64,000 nucleotides of DNA from Cognaticolwellia mytili (GTDB taxonomy: Bacteria > Pseudomonadota > Gammaproteobacteria > Enterobacterales > Alteromonadaceae): positions 682,001-746,000 of the forward strand of contig NZ_NBOF01000003.1 in assembly GCF_002104475.1 (NCBI RefSeq), in the 5' to 3' direction. Below the pieces are notes generated by a model. That model was given only the letters and a program-made list of their open reading frames with translations. It did not search any database and had not been told where the DNA came from. Both the position numbers and the translations under genes were made by a program. Shown in pieces: positions 27,254 through 35,097 of this stretch (position 1 is its first letter; every line of letters starts with the position of its first letter).

Positions 27254-27351
27254 CTAACAAGGCAATCAAGCAGGAAAATTTACAGCTGGCTGTTTTCACT
27301 GCGTTCAACATTTTAGCCAGCTATAAATTTCCTCTTAATGAGGCGTTATAA
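27254..27351 (+). repeat. attC site 9
   Basis: CTAACAAG at 27254, right core GTTATAA at 27345-27351. Confidence 0.9.
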
Positions 27352-27373
27352 GTACATAAACAGGGAAGTGCAA

Positions 27374-27655
27374 ATGTCGGAAAATGAGATCAAATTAATA
27401 GTTAAAAAGTATAAACGCAAAGCAAGCCTTACCTTGGTGCTATTGTGGTTATTTGCTGTTTTAATTCATTGGCTTTTAGTTAGTCAGTCAATAGAAAATC
27501 ACGCCAATTTAGGCGTTCTCTACAGTTCATCAAATACAGGTTTTATCCTTGTTGTTCTTACTGCCGGATTGTCCGCAGTATTTCATTCATGTGTAAATAT
27601 CACTGAAAAAGTACTGATTGAGATGTCCAATAAAGAAGTTGAAACAGCGGAGTAA
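27374..27655 (+). CDS. cassette 9: two-TM protein, array family A
   Basis: A 93-aa protein from ATG 27374 after AGGGAAG. It has a charged N terminus with EIKLIVKKYKRK, a membrane helix (about 17-36), a short external loop, a second helix (about 55-75), and a cytoplasmic tail with TEKVLIEM. The layout is shared with cassettes 11 and 20. No known family recognised. Confidence 0.65.
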   Translation: MSENEIKLIVKKYKRKASLTLVLLWLFAVLIHWLLVSQSIENHANLGVLYSSSNTGFILVVLTAGLSAVFHSCVNITEKVLIEMSNKEVETAE

Positions 27656-27663
27656 TTGCACTT

Positions 27664-27763
27664 ATAACAAGGGTTTTCAAGTCGGACAAATTACAGTTGG
27701 TTTTTTGTTCGTACCTCACTCATTTTAGCCAACTGCAATTTGCCGATTAAAACGGCGTTATAT
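27664..27763 (+). repeat. attC site 10
   Basis: ATAACAAG at 27664, right core GTTATAT at 27757-27763. Confidence 0.9.
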
Positions 27764-27786
27764 TTTTTTGATGTTGGAGTATCCAA

Positions 27787-28167
27787 ATGGCTCAAGGCAA
27801 CAATAAGAAATTACTAACCAAAAAGGTTCGTAAAGGTGACAAAGGTTACCCTATAGCAACGATAGCTTTTTATGGTCCAAACAATGATCTTGCATCAAAA
27901 GCAGTATGCGCAATTATAATGCATGAAGGTGCAGAAACAGAACCAATGAAAAAGTGGTTTTCTTCAACAGACTTGAGAAAATCAGAACTGGTTATGAGTG
28001 AAATACTAAATTTCATTGATGAAAACGGAGCTAAATCCGTTAGCATGATACAAGAGATAATAGGTTGCCCTCATGAAGAAGGAATTGATTATCCTGTAGG
28101 TGACTATTGTCCTGAATGTAATTATTGGAAAGGTCGAGATAGATTCAGCGGCGAGATGGCGCATTAA
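27787..28167 (+). CDS. cassette 10: soluble protein with C-terminal Cys cluster
   Basis: A 126-aa protein from ATG 27787 with TTGGAG 7 bases upstream. The C-terminal third has GCPHEEGIDYP followed by DYCPECNYW, a C-H...CxxC set that probably binds zinc. The N-terminal part contains an alpha/beta domain (YPIATIAFYGPNNDLASKAV). The family is not identified. Confidence 0.65.
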   Translation: MAQGNNKKLLTKKVRKGDKGYPIATIAFYGPNNDLASKAVCAIIMHEGAETEPMKKWFSSTDLRKSELVMSEILNFIDENGAKSVSMIQEIIGCPHEEGIDYPVGDYCPECNYWKGRDRFSGEMAH

Positions 28168-28171
28168 AAAT

Positions 28172-28270
28172 ATAACAAGGGTTTTCAAGTCGGACAAATA
28201 ACAGTTGGTTTTTGCTCCTGCGTCGCTTATTTTAACCAACTATTTTTTACCTCTTAGCGAGGCGTTATAA
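28172..28270 (+). repeat. attC site 11
   Basis: ATAACAAG at 28172, right core GTTATAA at 28264-28270. Confidence 0.9.
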
Positions 28271-28295
28271 GCAATCATTGGATAAGGAGTATTAA

Positions 28296-28559
28296 ATGAC
28301 TAATGATGAATTAATCACAAAATTACGGAAAGCGAAAATTAAAGTTATTCTCTATGTGTCAGGTGTATTCCTAAGTCTGATATTATTTGACTTTTATTTA
28401 GCAAACTACTCAGAAATAATATCAGAAAGTATGCTTTCTCGTACACCATTCGCTATGGTTCTTTTTGCATGTTTGCAGCTAGCTATAATGCTTACTTTTA
28501 CTTACTTAGAAAAAATACTCATTGGCATTAATCAAACTAAAGATAATGTTAGGGTATAG
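28296..28559 (+). CDS. cassette 11: two-TM protein, array family A
   Basis: An 87-aa protein from ATG 28296 with AAGGAG upstream. Layout as in cassette 9: NDELITKLRKAKIK, membrane helix (about 17-37), external loop, helix (about 50-72), and a tail with LEKILIGINQ. Sequence identity to cassettes 9 and 20 is low but the order of parts matches. Confidence 0.65.
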   Translation: MTNDELITKLRKAKIKVILYVSGVFLSLILFDFYLANYSEIISESMLSRTPFAMVLFACLQLAIMLTFTYLEKILIGINQTKDNVRV

Positions 28560-28562
28560 TTG

Positions 28563-28660
28563 CTTATAAGCCACTCAAGCAGGACAAATAACAGTTGGTT
28601 TTGTTCGCTTTGCTCTCTATTATAACCAACTATCATTTGCCTCTTAGTGGGGCGTTATAT
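28563..28660 (+). repeat. attC site 12 (left core degenerate)
   Basis: Left core reads TTATAAGC instead of TAACAAG; inner pair AGTTGG/CCAACT intact; right core GTTATAT at 28654-28660. Confidence 0.78.
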
Positions 28661-28674
28661 GCACAAGGAGATGT

Positions 28675-29037
28675 ATGCGTAACTGGAAAGATTTGAGTCT
28701 AATTCAACAGGTGGTAATCGGCTTATTAATTGCTGTATCAACTTTTGCTGCACCAGAAATGATGATTCTATTAGATTTTGGAGGTATGGAGTTAGCCTTT
28801 GGCTTTTTACTTGTCTATTGCAAGCCTTTTATAGTTTGGGCTCAACCAAAAATCAATTGGGTATCTTCACAAATCAACATAACTAAAGTCGGTTTTCTTA
28901 ATAGTGCATTGTTTCAGCCTAAAGTTTTTACCACACATGCAGTATTTTGTTCAGTTGCCATGATATTAACGGGTTCATTGGTTTTATCTGTCGGCTTCTT
29001 CTTACCAGCATTATTAGCAAATGGTCTCTTGGTTTAG
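28675..29037 (+). CDS. cassette 12: multi-TM hypothetical protein
   Basis: A 120-aa protein from ATG 28675 with AAGGAG 5 bases upstream. Three hydrophobic segments (about residues 11-29, 35-55 and 88-118) suggest three membrane helices. No family recognised. Confidence 0.62.
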   Translation: MRNWKDLSLIQQVVIGLLIAVSTFAAPEMMILLDFGGMELAFGFLLVYCKPFIVWAQPKINWVSSQINITKVGFLNSALFQPKVFTTHAVFCSVAMILTGSLVLSVGFFLPALLANGLLV

Positions 29038-29050
29038 TGTAATTGTGCTT

Positions 29051-29154
29051 ATAACAAGCGCTTCAAACGGAAAAAATACAGCTGGCTGTTTTCACTTTGA
29101 TCTTGCTACACTATTTTAGCCAACTATTTCTGGCCTCTTAAGTGGGCGTTATAT
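29051..29154 (+). repeat. attC site 13
   Basis: ATAACAAG at 29051, right core GTTATAT at 29148-29154. Confidence 0.88.
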
Positions 29155-29169
29155 GCAAAGGATGGTTCA

Positions 29170-29535
29170 TTGAATAAAATTAATATTAGTGAAAAATTTG
29201 GACTGTTTTCAGATGAGTGGACGCCAAGAATTTTAGCAGAATCCAATGGTCAATTAGTTAAAATAGCGAAAGGTACGGGGGAACTTGTTTGGCATACACA
29301 TGATAATGAAGATGAATTGTTTATTGTGTTTAAAGGGCAACTTACTTTACAGTTAAGAACTGGAAATATTGTACTAAATGCAGGTGAAATGTATGTTGTA
29401 CCTAAAGGCATAGAGCATTGCCCTAAAGCTGAACCTGATACGCACTTTATGATGGTAGAACCTTCATCTACAGCTCATACAGGCAAACTTGAAAGTGAAG
29501 TAACAGTATCCTCTGACAAGCAAGAGTGGATTTAG
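29170..29535 (+). CDS. cassette 13: cupin-domain protein
   Basis: A 121-aa protein starting at TTG 29170 with AAGGA upstream. Cupin motif 1 is VWHTHDNEDELFIVFKG, with two His and a Glu as metal ligands, and motif 2 is VVPKGIEHCPKAE, with the last His. Small stand-alone cupins often are sugar isomerases or metal-dependent enzymes; the substrate is unknown. Confidence 0.82.
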   Translation: MNKINISEKFGLFSDEWTPRILAESNGQLVKIAKGTGELVWHTHDNEDELFIVFKGQLTLQLRTGNIVLNAGEMYVVPKGIEHCPKAEPDTHFMMVEPSSTAHTGKLESEVTVSSDKQEWI

Positions 29536-29538
29536 CAT

Positions 29539-29633
29539 ATAACAAGAACATCAAACGGAAAAATTACAGTTGGCTGTTTTCGTTCCTCAACATTCTAGCA
29601 AACTGTTTTCAGCCCCTTAAATGGGCGTTAGGC
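29539..29633 (+). repeat. attC site 14
   Basis: ATAACAAG at 29539, right core GTTAGGC (canonical) at 29627-29633. Confidence 0.9.
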
Positions 29634-29701
29634 ATACACGAATAGTTGTATCTTTTGATCGTGTTGAACTTTATTTTAAAATCTGGAATATTTACAAAAT
29701 T

Positions 29702-30055
29702 ATGGATGATATCGAAGTAAAAAGTACTAAAGGAAAATATATCAGTTATTCTCAAATGTCTAAAACCTCAATTGTTTACTGCATATTTGTTTTTTTACAT
29801 AACTTGAGAGTTACTGATACCTCTCCTTCGGTTGAAGTGATTTCAGTTAATATTTCTATACAAGATTTGGCATTATCTTGCCTTTGTATTTCGGTGTTTT
29901 ATGGAATGTTATATTATTTTAATACTGCACAGACTCCATATTTCAAATTAAGAAATCGTATTTATTCTAAAATTTTTCCTACTAAAAGTTTTATTTTTAA
30001 TCGTCAATTTAGTTTCTTAATAGCAGGTTCAATGTTCCTTTTAGGCTTTAATTGA
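29702..30055 (+). CDS. cassette 14: multi-TM hypothetical protein
   Basis: Using ATG 29702 the product is 117 aa with hydrophobic segments at about residues 24-36, 50-70 and 98-115. Upstream in-frame codons to 29621 include no better start with a ribosome site, but a TTG or GTG start between cannot be excluded. No family recognised. Confidence 0.5.
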   Translation: MDDIEVKSTKGKYISYSQMSKTSIVYCIFVFLHNLRVTDTSPSVEVISVNISIQDLALSCLCISVFYGMLYYFNTAQTPYFKLRNRIYSKIFPTKSFIFNRQFSFLIAGSMFLLGFN

Positions 30056-30065
30056 TACAGTATGC

Positions 30066-30163
30066 CTAACAAGAAATTAAACAAGGACAAAATACAGTTG
30101 GTTTTTGCTCCTGCGTTCAACATTTTAGCCAACTATAAATCTCCTCTTAATGAGGCGTTATAT
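30066..30163 (+). repeat. attC site 15
   Basis: CTAACAAG at 30066, right core GTTATAT at 30157-30163. Confidence 0.9.
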
Positions 30164-30184
30164 CTTTCTCACCAGAGGAATTGC

Positions 30185-30424
30185 ATGGAAAGCGCGGTAA
30201 AAATTTCAAATAGAACAAGTGTAAAATCGAGTATAAAATTTCTGTTAATCTTTTTACCTATGCTTGGTTTACTTGCAGGTGTTGGTATTGGATTAATTGT
30301 TGGTAACTTAAAGTTATCTACTCCTCTTCAATTGTATGGCCAAATTGCCACTATTTTGCTTCCATCTTTGGCTATTATGATTTTTGGTTTAAGTTCTTTG
30401 TTCAAAAAAATAAATTCAATTTAG
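30185..30424 (+). CDS. cassette 15: small two-TM protein
   Basis: A 79-aa protein from ATG 30185 after GAGGAA. Two membrane helices (about 17-40 and 52-72) with basic ends. A longer frame opening at 30062 begins inside attC 15 and is rejected. Confidence 0.62.
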   Translation: MESAVKISNRTSVKSSIKFLLIFLPMLGLLAGVGIGLIVGNLKLSTPLQLYGQIATILLPSLAIMIFGLSSLFKKINSI

Positions 30425-30432
30425 TAAAAAAT

Positions 30433-30529
30433 ATAACAAGTAATTAAACTGGGACTAAAAGCAGCGGTTACTTTTTCGCTCTGCTCAAGTTTAGCCCACT
30501 ATTTTTAGCCCTTTATTTGGGGGTTAGCT
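30433..30529 (+). repeat. attC site 16
   Basis: ATAACAAG at 30433, right core GTTAGCT at 30523-30529. The stem (GCAGCGG/AGCCCACT) differs from most of the array. Confidence 0.85.
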
Positions 30530-30546
30530 ATTAAGGATAATTAGGC

Positions 30547-31158
30547 TTGAGATTCAATATTCCAATATTCACATTACTACTTTGTTTCATTGTTTTGACC
30601 GTTTCATTTTTGGTAGCTTATGAGGTAAATGGCTCAGTTTTGAGCAAAGTAAGGATATTAGACTTAAAAAAATATGGTGGTGTTACTTTTCAACAATTAA
30701 GGGAGTTTGAGGTTTGGCGTTTAGTTTCCTCACAGCTAGTTCACGTAAAACCTATTCATATGCTCTTTAATGTTATCTCACTCTTTTTTATTGGCATGCT
30801 GATAGAGCGTAAAATTGGCGGTCAAAAACTACTTCAGTTGTTTTTTGTATCTGGAATCATCGGTACTTTAGCAAGTATTATTACTGTACCTTCACCTTAT
30901 GATGTTGGTACTGGGGCATCCCAAGCTGTGCTCGGTTTAACTGGCTGTGGCGTATTATTCATGGTTAAAGGATTAGATAAATCTATTTGGTTAAAGCTCG
31001 CCCTTATATTTTGTATTGCCCCAGCATTGGCTCTAGATATAATTTATTCGGGCTATCCTAAAGTGGGTCATATAGTTGGGTTTACGGTAGGTGTGATTTT
31101 AAGTTTATTCTTTATCTCAAATATAAAAAAAACAAAGTATGTGCAAGTTAATAGCTAA
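30547..31158 (+). CDS. cassette 16: rhomboid-family intramembrane serine protease
   Basis: A 203-aa protein starting at TTG 30547 with AAGGA upstream. It has six or more membrane helices. Rhomboid signatures are in order: HVKPIHMLFNVISL (HxxxN on TM2), GASQAVLGLTG with the catalytic Ser (GxSx), and GHIVGF with the catalytic His. All catalytic residues are present. The core resembles the basic six-TM bacterial rhomboid without a cytosolic domain. Substrate unknown. Confidence 0.88.
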   Translation: MRFNIPIFTLLLCFIVLTVSFLVAYEVNGSVLSKVRILDLKKYGGVTFQQLREFEVWRLVSSQLVHVKPIHMLFNVISLFFIGMLIERKIGGQKLLQLFFVSGIIGTLASIITVPSPYDVGTGASQAVLGLTGCGVLFMVKGLDKSIWLKLALIFCIAPALALDIIYSGYPKVGHIVGFTVGVILSLFFISNIKKTKYVQVNS

Positions 31159-31251
31159 CACGTCATTAAAGCAGGACAAAAAACAGTTGGTTTTTGCTCG
31201 TGTCTCGCTATTATCAGCAACTATTTTTTGTCTCTTTATGAGGCGTTATGT
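31155..31251 (+). repeat. attC site 17
   Basis: CTAACACG at 31155, right core GTTATGT at 31245-31251. The inner right side reads CAGCAACT rather than CCAACT. Confidence 0.85.
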
Positions 31252-31584
31252 ATGCAAGAGGAGATGAGGGTGTTCATTGCATCTAGTGAATATATTGCTA
31301 AAAAAGCTGATAGTACGATATTGGCAATAAAAATCAATATCGGAACCCCTGAACCTGACCCTGTTTCAAACGGGGCGGATTATCGTTGCAAGATTGAAAT
31401 TTCAGAGCTTTCATTTCGTGAATACTCTTATGGCGTAGATGCAGTTCAATCATTGTGTCTAGCTGTTCAATGTTTGAGGTATGTTATAGAGCCACTAACA
31501 TTACAAGGTTGGAAGTTCTATTTTCCTCAGGATTTAGAACATGAGTTAGATCTAATGTCTATCTTATTTCCAGTGCACACATAA
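31252..31584 (+). CDS. cassette 17: small hypothetical protein
   Basis: A 110-aa soluble alpha/beta protein, start ATG 31252 directly at the attC right core; ATG 31264 is a possible alternative. Features include YRCKIEISELSF, then VDAVQSLCLAVQCLRYVIEP and a FYFPQDLEHEL tail. This outline resembles small DUF6968-type or immunity-like proteins; I am not sure. Confidence 0.58.
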   Translation: MQEEMRVFIASSEYIAKKADSTILAIKINIGTPEPDPVSNGADYRCKIEISELSFREYSYGVDAVQSLCLAVQCLRYVIEPLTLQGWKFYFPQDLEHELDLMSILFPVHT

Positions 31585-31672
31585 CAAGCGCTTTGAACGG
31601 AAAAATTACAGTTGGCTCGCGCTCCGCGCAGTTTAGCCTAACTGTATTTTTCCGCTTAGCTTAGCGTTATAG
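31581..31672 (+). repeat. attC site 18
   Basis: ATAACAAG at 31581, right core GTTATAG at 31666-31672. Confidence 0.88.
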
Positions 31673-31681
31673 GGGAAGAAG

Positions 31682-32548
31682 GTGTTGGTGAATATAGAAG
31701 TTAATTTGGTCAGCTCGTTTACAGTTAATGGCAAAGGCGGAAATCCTGCCGGTGTTGTTTTTAATGCTAACCAACTTTCGGATGCTCAAAAATTAAAAAT
31801 TGCACAAGGTGTAGGGTATTCGGAAACGGCTTTTGTTTCTAGCGATGACGAAGCTGATTATGAGGTCTCCTTCTTTACTACTACAGGAGAAGTTGACTTT
31901 TGTGGTCACGCTACTTTAGCTACTTTTTCCACAATGTACAAAAAGGGTATTCTTACAGCCGGCTCTTATGTTCAACGCACAAAAGCTGGGATGCTGTCAG
32001 TGATCATTGAGTCAAATGGTAAGGTAGTTATGGATCAGCAATTACCTCAAAAAATAGATTGCTTTTCATATCAAGAAATATCAAATGTTATTGGCTTAGA
32101 AAGTAGAATACTAGAAAGCACGAAGTTGCCTATTGAAGTTATTTCAACAGGACTACCTGATGTGATTATTCCTGTTCCTAACGGATATTTAGATGTAATA
32201 CAGCCCGATGATGAACTTATCGCAGACTTCTGCAAAAAGCATAAAGTTGTTGGCTTTCATGTTTTTGAGCTTTGTGAGCCTGAAAGTGAGGTTACAGCAA
32301 GCTGTCGTAATTTTGCTCCATTGTTTGGTATATCAGAAGAATCAGCTACAGGAAGCTCTAGTGGTGCTTTAGCATGCTACCTTACAGAACACCTAGCTTT
32401 AGGTGTTGATTATGTTTTTGAACAAGGTAGAGCTATGAATTGTACTTCCATAATTACAGCATCTGTTGAATCTGATCATTCAACGATAATCAATGTAAAA
32501 GTTGGTGGTTTTGCAAGTAGTATTGGTACGGTGGTAATCCCCGTATAA
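31682..32548 (+). CDS. cassette 18: PhzF-family isomerase/epimerase-like protein
   Basis: A 288-aa protein; start codon GTG at 31682, with TTG 31685 or GTG 31688 also possible. The N-terminal half has GGNPAGVV, GYSETAFV with the catalytic Glu, and DFCGHATLA; the second half has ESATGSSSGALACYL, the family's second conserved loop. Members are two-domain diaminopimelate-epimerase-fold enzymes, including PhzF. There are no phenazine genes near, so the substrate is unknown. Confidence 0.85.
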   Translation: MLVNIEVNLVSSFTVNGKGGNPAGVVFNANQLSDAQKLKIAQGVGYSETAFVSSDDEADYEVSFFTTTGEVDFCGHATLATFSTMYKKGILTAGSYVQRTKAGMLSVIIESNGKVVMDQQLPQKIDCFSYQEISNVIGLESRILESTKLPIEVISTGLPDVIIPVPNGYLDVIQPDDELIADFCKKHKVVGFHVFELCEPESEVTASCRNFAPLFGISEESATGSSSGALACYLTEHLALGVDYVFEQGRAMNCTSIITASVESDHSTIINVKVGGFASSIGTVVIPV

Positions 32549-32642
32549 CAAGCTGTTAAACAAGGACAAAATACAGTTGGCTTTTGCTCCTTCGTCGCTT
32601 ATTCTAGTCAACTATATTTAGTCTGTTAACAGGGCGCTATGT
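32545..32642 (+). repeat. attC site 19 (right core GCTATGT)
   Basis: ATAACAAG at 32545 followed by CTGTTAAACAAGG. Right core at 32636-32642 is GCTATGT, with C in place of the expected T. The uninterrupted left part shows what attC 4 looked like before the IS110 insertion. Confidence 0.82.
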
Positions 32643-32656
32643 ACCGAGGAGATGTC

Positions 32657-33037
32657 TTGAGTTCTCGATTTAATAAAAAGTCTTTAATTCGATGGAAGGT
32701 CTATATAGATCGTTCAAAAATGTATATTGGCTATGTACAGTTTTTGCTAATAATTTTCGTTTTCATAAAATCTCTAGGTGATAACCCCGTAACTGAATTT
32801 GTATTTAACAGCCCAATGATTGCAGTGCCAATTATTTTAGTTATCTTTGTTATAGCTTCTTTGCTTCTCGGTTATTTAGATTCAAGACTTGGATTTCGTG
32901 AAGAAGAAATTAGAAATCACTCTAAATCTAATCCTGTATTAATGGATATTCAAAAATCTCTTAATGAGCTAAATGATAAAGTAGCAAAAATGGAACGAGA
33001 TAAAACAAACAAAAGTACAGGCGAAACAGATACATAA
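32657..33037 (+). CDS. cassette 19: two-TM protein with cytoplasmic coiled coil
   Basis: TTG at 32657 with GAGGA at 32646-32650 gives 126 aa; the in-frame ATG at 32639 overlaps the attC. Two membrane helices (about 22-42 and 56-76) are followed by a charged coiled coil (about 90-115) with LMDIQKSLNELNDKVAKME. No family recognised. Confidence 0.62.
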   Translation: MSSRFNKKSLIRWKVYIDRSKMYIGYVQFLLIIFVFIKSLGDNPVTEFVFNSPMIAVPIILVIFVIASLLLGYLDSRLGFREEEIRNHSKSNPVLMDIQKSLNELNDKVAKMERDKTNKSTGETDT

Positions 33038-33129
33038 TAAGCTATTCAAGCGGGACAAAATACAGTTGGCTGTTTTCGTTCTTCAACATGTTAGTCAACT
33101 ATATTTAGCCTGTTAACAGGGCGTTATGT
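33033..33129 (+). repeat. attC site 20 (left core degenerate)
   Basis: Left core reads ATAATAAG; right core GTTATGT at 33123-33129. Confidence 0.82.
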
Positions 33130-33184
33130 GTTTTTGACGTTAGGTGTGTAATCCATTCACGTAATTCTTAAAAGGATGTATCTT

Positions 33185-33421
33185 ATGAACTTAATCACGG
33201 ATAGTGAAATAAAGCGTATTGTTAAAAAACATACGGGTTTTGCTATTTTTTTAGTATTTGTGCCAATTATATTTATACAATTAATTTCATTTTTTTCAGA
33301 TGATAATCAACTAAATTATTTATTATTCTATGTTGTCCCAATTTCTGCTGTTGGGGCATGTGCGCATTTTATCCAGTGCGTTTTAATCGATATAAATGCC
33401 AATAGCGCAGTAAACACATAA
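33185..33421 (+). CDS. cassette 20: two-TM protein, array family A
   Basis: A 78-aa protein from ATG 33185 with AAAGGA 11 bases upstream. It has DSEIKRIVKKH, helix (about 16-36), loop, helix (about 45-62), and a tail with CVLIDINA. The N-terminal EIKxIVKK is shared almost exactly with cassette 9. Confidence 0.65.
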   Translation: MNLITDSEIKRIVKKHTGFAIFLVFVPIIFIQLISFFSDDNQLNYLLFYVVPISAVGACAHFIQCVLIDINANSAVNT

Positions 33422-33515
33422 CAAGCAAATTAATCAGGACAAGAAAGAGTTGGTTTTTGCTTCTGCGTCGCTTATTTTAACCAACAATTTTTTGCCCGTT
33501 ATTAGGGCGTTAGCT
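33418..33515 (+). repeat. attC site 21
   Basis: ATAACAAG at 33418, right core GTTAGCT at 33509-33515. Confidence 0.9.
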
Positions 33516-33534
33516 TTCTTTCAAGGATGTGTGT

Positions 33535-34353
33535 ATGTTCCCAAAAGTTTTATTGCCTATTAGCCTTTCTATTTTTTGCACTTTCGCTTCCGCCCAATCA
33601 CTCTTAGTTAATCAAGCTGAATTAGAATACGAAATTAAAGGTAACGGCGAAAATATTGTACTCTTTGAAGCTGGTGCTATTTCAGGGATGTCCGGTTGGG
33701 ATTCTATTTGGGAGGAGCTTCCAAAAAATACTACAGCAATTAGATATTCGAGAAGAGGTGAAGGGAAATCCTCTTCTTGTGTTGGAGACTTAACCTCAAG
33801 TGATTATGTTAAGGACGTAGAAGAGTTAATGCAACAGTTAAAAATTAACAAACCCTTCATTTATGTTTCTCATTCTTATGGTGGGAAAATTGCTAGAGAG
33901 TTTGCCGTGAGAAACCCAAACAAGGTTTCGGCTATGTTGTTTATCGATCCTATCAACCCAAGAGATATTGAAATTATTGAACAACTAGATCCCATAGGAG
34001 GAAAGGAATCTAATGAAAAGCTGAAACAAAGTGATATAAAAATGGGTAAAGAAAATAGTTGGTGCTTAATAAATGACATATGGGACAAAAAGCCTTCATT
34101 AGCTTACGGAGATATCAAAAATATTCCGATAACATTGATTGCAGGTGTAAAGAAATTTATAAATCCAGAGCGCCTTTTTGATACAGATAAAGCGCGTGAA
34201 TTATGGGGCACTTATCAGGCTGAATGGGTGCTAAAGTTTCCGAAAGGCGAAGCTGTCATGGCTACCCAAAGTGGTCATTTTGTGCAAGATGATCAACCAG
34301 AGTTAGTAATTTCAGAATTCAAAAAATTAATGTTGAGAGCTAGCGAAAGCTAA
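33535..34353 (+). CDS. cassette 21: secreted alpha/beta-hydrolase
   Basis: A 272-aa protein from ATG 33535 (AAGGA 7 bases upstream). A signal peptide (about 1-20, ending ASA-Q) precedes an alpha/beta-hydrolase fold. The nucleophile elbow is VSHSYGG, with S in place of the first G of GxSxG. The oxyanion region is AGAISGMSGWD, and the catalytic His is in QSGHFVQDDQP. Periplasmic esterase or peptidase activity is likely. Confidence 0.8.
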   Translation: MFPKVLLPISLSIFCTFASAQSLLVNQAELEYEIKGNGENIVLFEAGAISGMSGWDSIWEELPKNTTAIRYSRRGEGKSSSCVGDLTSSDYVKDVEELMQQLKINKPFIYVSHSYGGKIAREFAVRNPNKVSAMLFIDPINPRDIEIIEQLDPIGGKESNEKLKQSDIKMGKENSWCLINDIWDKKPSLAYGDIKNIPITLIAGVKKFINPERLFDTDKARELWGTYQAEWVLKFPKGEAVMATQSGHFVQDDQPELVISEFKKLMLRASES

Positions 34354-34442
34354 CAAGCAATTTAACAGAACTAAAAATAGCAGACTGTTTGCTTCACTCC
34401 ATTTTAGCCCACTATTTTTAGCCCATTAATTGGGCGTTACGC
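34350..34442 (+). repeat. attC site 22
   Basis: CTAACAAG at 34350, right core GTTACGC at 34436-34442. Confidence 0.85.
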
Positions 34443-34463
34443 AACAAGGAGTATTGTTCAGCT

Positions 34464-34913
34464 ATGGAAATTAGCTTGAGAGAAGTTACTAAAGATAATT
34501 GGGAAGATATTATCTTACTAGAAATCACAAAAGAACAAGAAGAGTTTGTCGCTTTAAATGCAGAATCAATTGCAGGTTCTAAGTTTAACGAACACTATGT
34601 TAATCGAGCAATCTATTTTAATGACGAACCAGTTGGCTTTATCCAGTACTTTCCTAACTACGAAGATGAAAAGCCAAATGAAATTTACATTGATCAATTT
34701 ATGATCGATGTACCGCATCAAGGAAAAGGTTATGGCACGAAAGCAATCAAGTTAGTTATCGATGAAATCAAGCTTAGAGAAGACTGTAAAGCTATTTCAA
34801 TATGTTACGTTGAAGGGCATGATGTAATGAAAGGCTTCTTTGAGCGATTTAATTTTAGTGTTGTTGAACAAGATGAATTTGATGAAACTATCATGGTTCT
34901 AAATATTGCCTAA
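34464..34913 (+). CDS. cassette 22: GNAT-family N-acetyltransferase
   Basis: A 149-aa protein with the acetyl-CoA loop VPHQGKGYGTKAI and a preceding YIDQFMIDV strand; the C-terminal end has MKGFFERFNFSVV. The acceptor is unknown; the layout resembles spermidine or aminoglycoside acetyltransferases. Acetyltransferases are common cassette cargo. Confidence 0.82.
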   Translation: MEISLREVTKDNWEDIILLEITKEQEEFVALNAESIAGSKFNEHYVNRAIYFNDEPVGFIQYFPNYEDEKPNEIYIDQFMIDVPHQGKGYGTKAIKLVIDEIKLREDCKAISICYVEGHDVMKGFFERFNFSVVEQDEFDETIMVLNIA

Positions 34914-35008
34914 CAAGGGGTTTCAAGTCGAACAAATTACAGTTGGCTTTTTGTTCGTACCTCACTTATTTAGCCAACTGCAATTTGTCGCTTAAAACGG
35001 CATTATGT
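34910..35008 (+). repeat. attC site 23 (right core ATTATGT)
   Basis: CTAACAAG at 34910; right core at 35002-35008 reads ATTATGT in place of GTTRRRY. Confidence 0.8.
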
Positions 35009-35023
35009 TGCAATGTCGTGGTG

Positions 35024-35050
35024 CTGTCGGGGTGAAGTCGTTGCCGACAG
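35024..35050 (+). promoter_or_regulatory. inverted repeat upstream of cassette 23 regulator
   Basis: CTGTCGG (35024-35030) and CCGACAG (35044-35050) form a perfect 7-bp inverted repeat 48 bp before the XRE gene. It may be an operator for autoregulation; no clear promoter boxes are seen with it. Confidence 0.4.
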
Positions 35051-35097
35051 TGCGCTGTTTGATTGATTATGGCCTCACAGAGTGATGAGGAATTATT

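Noticed and set aside
30062-30184. Extension of cassette 15 starting inside attC 15
   Set aside because: The start lies in the recombination site with no ribosome site; a better start is at 30185. The same reasoning rejects long openings at 23651, 25260, 39420 and 32639.
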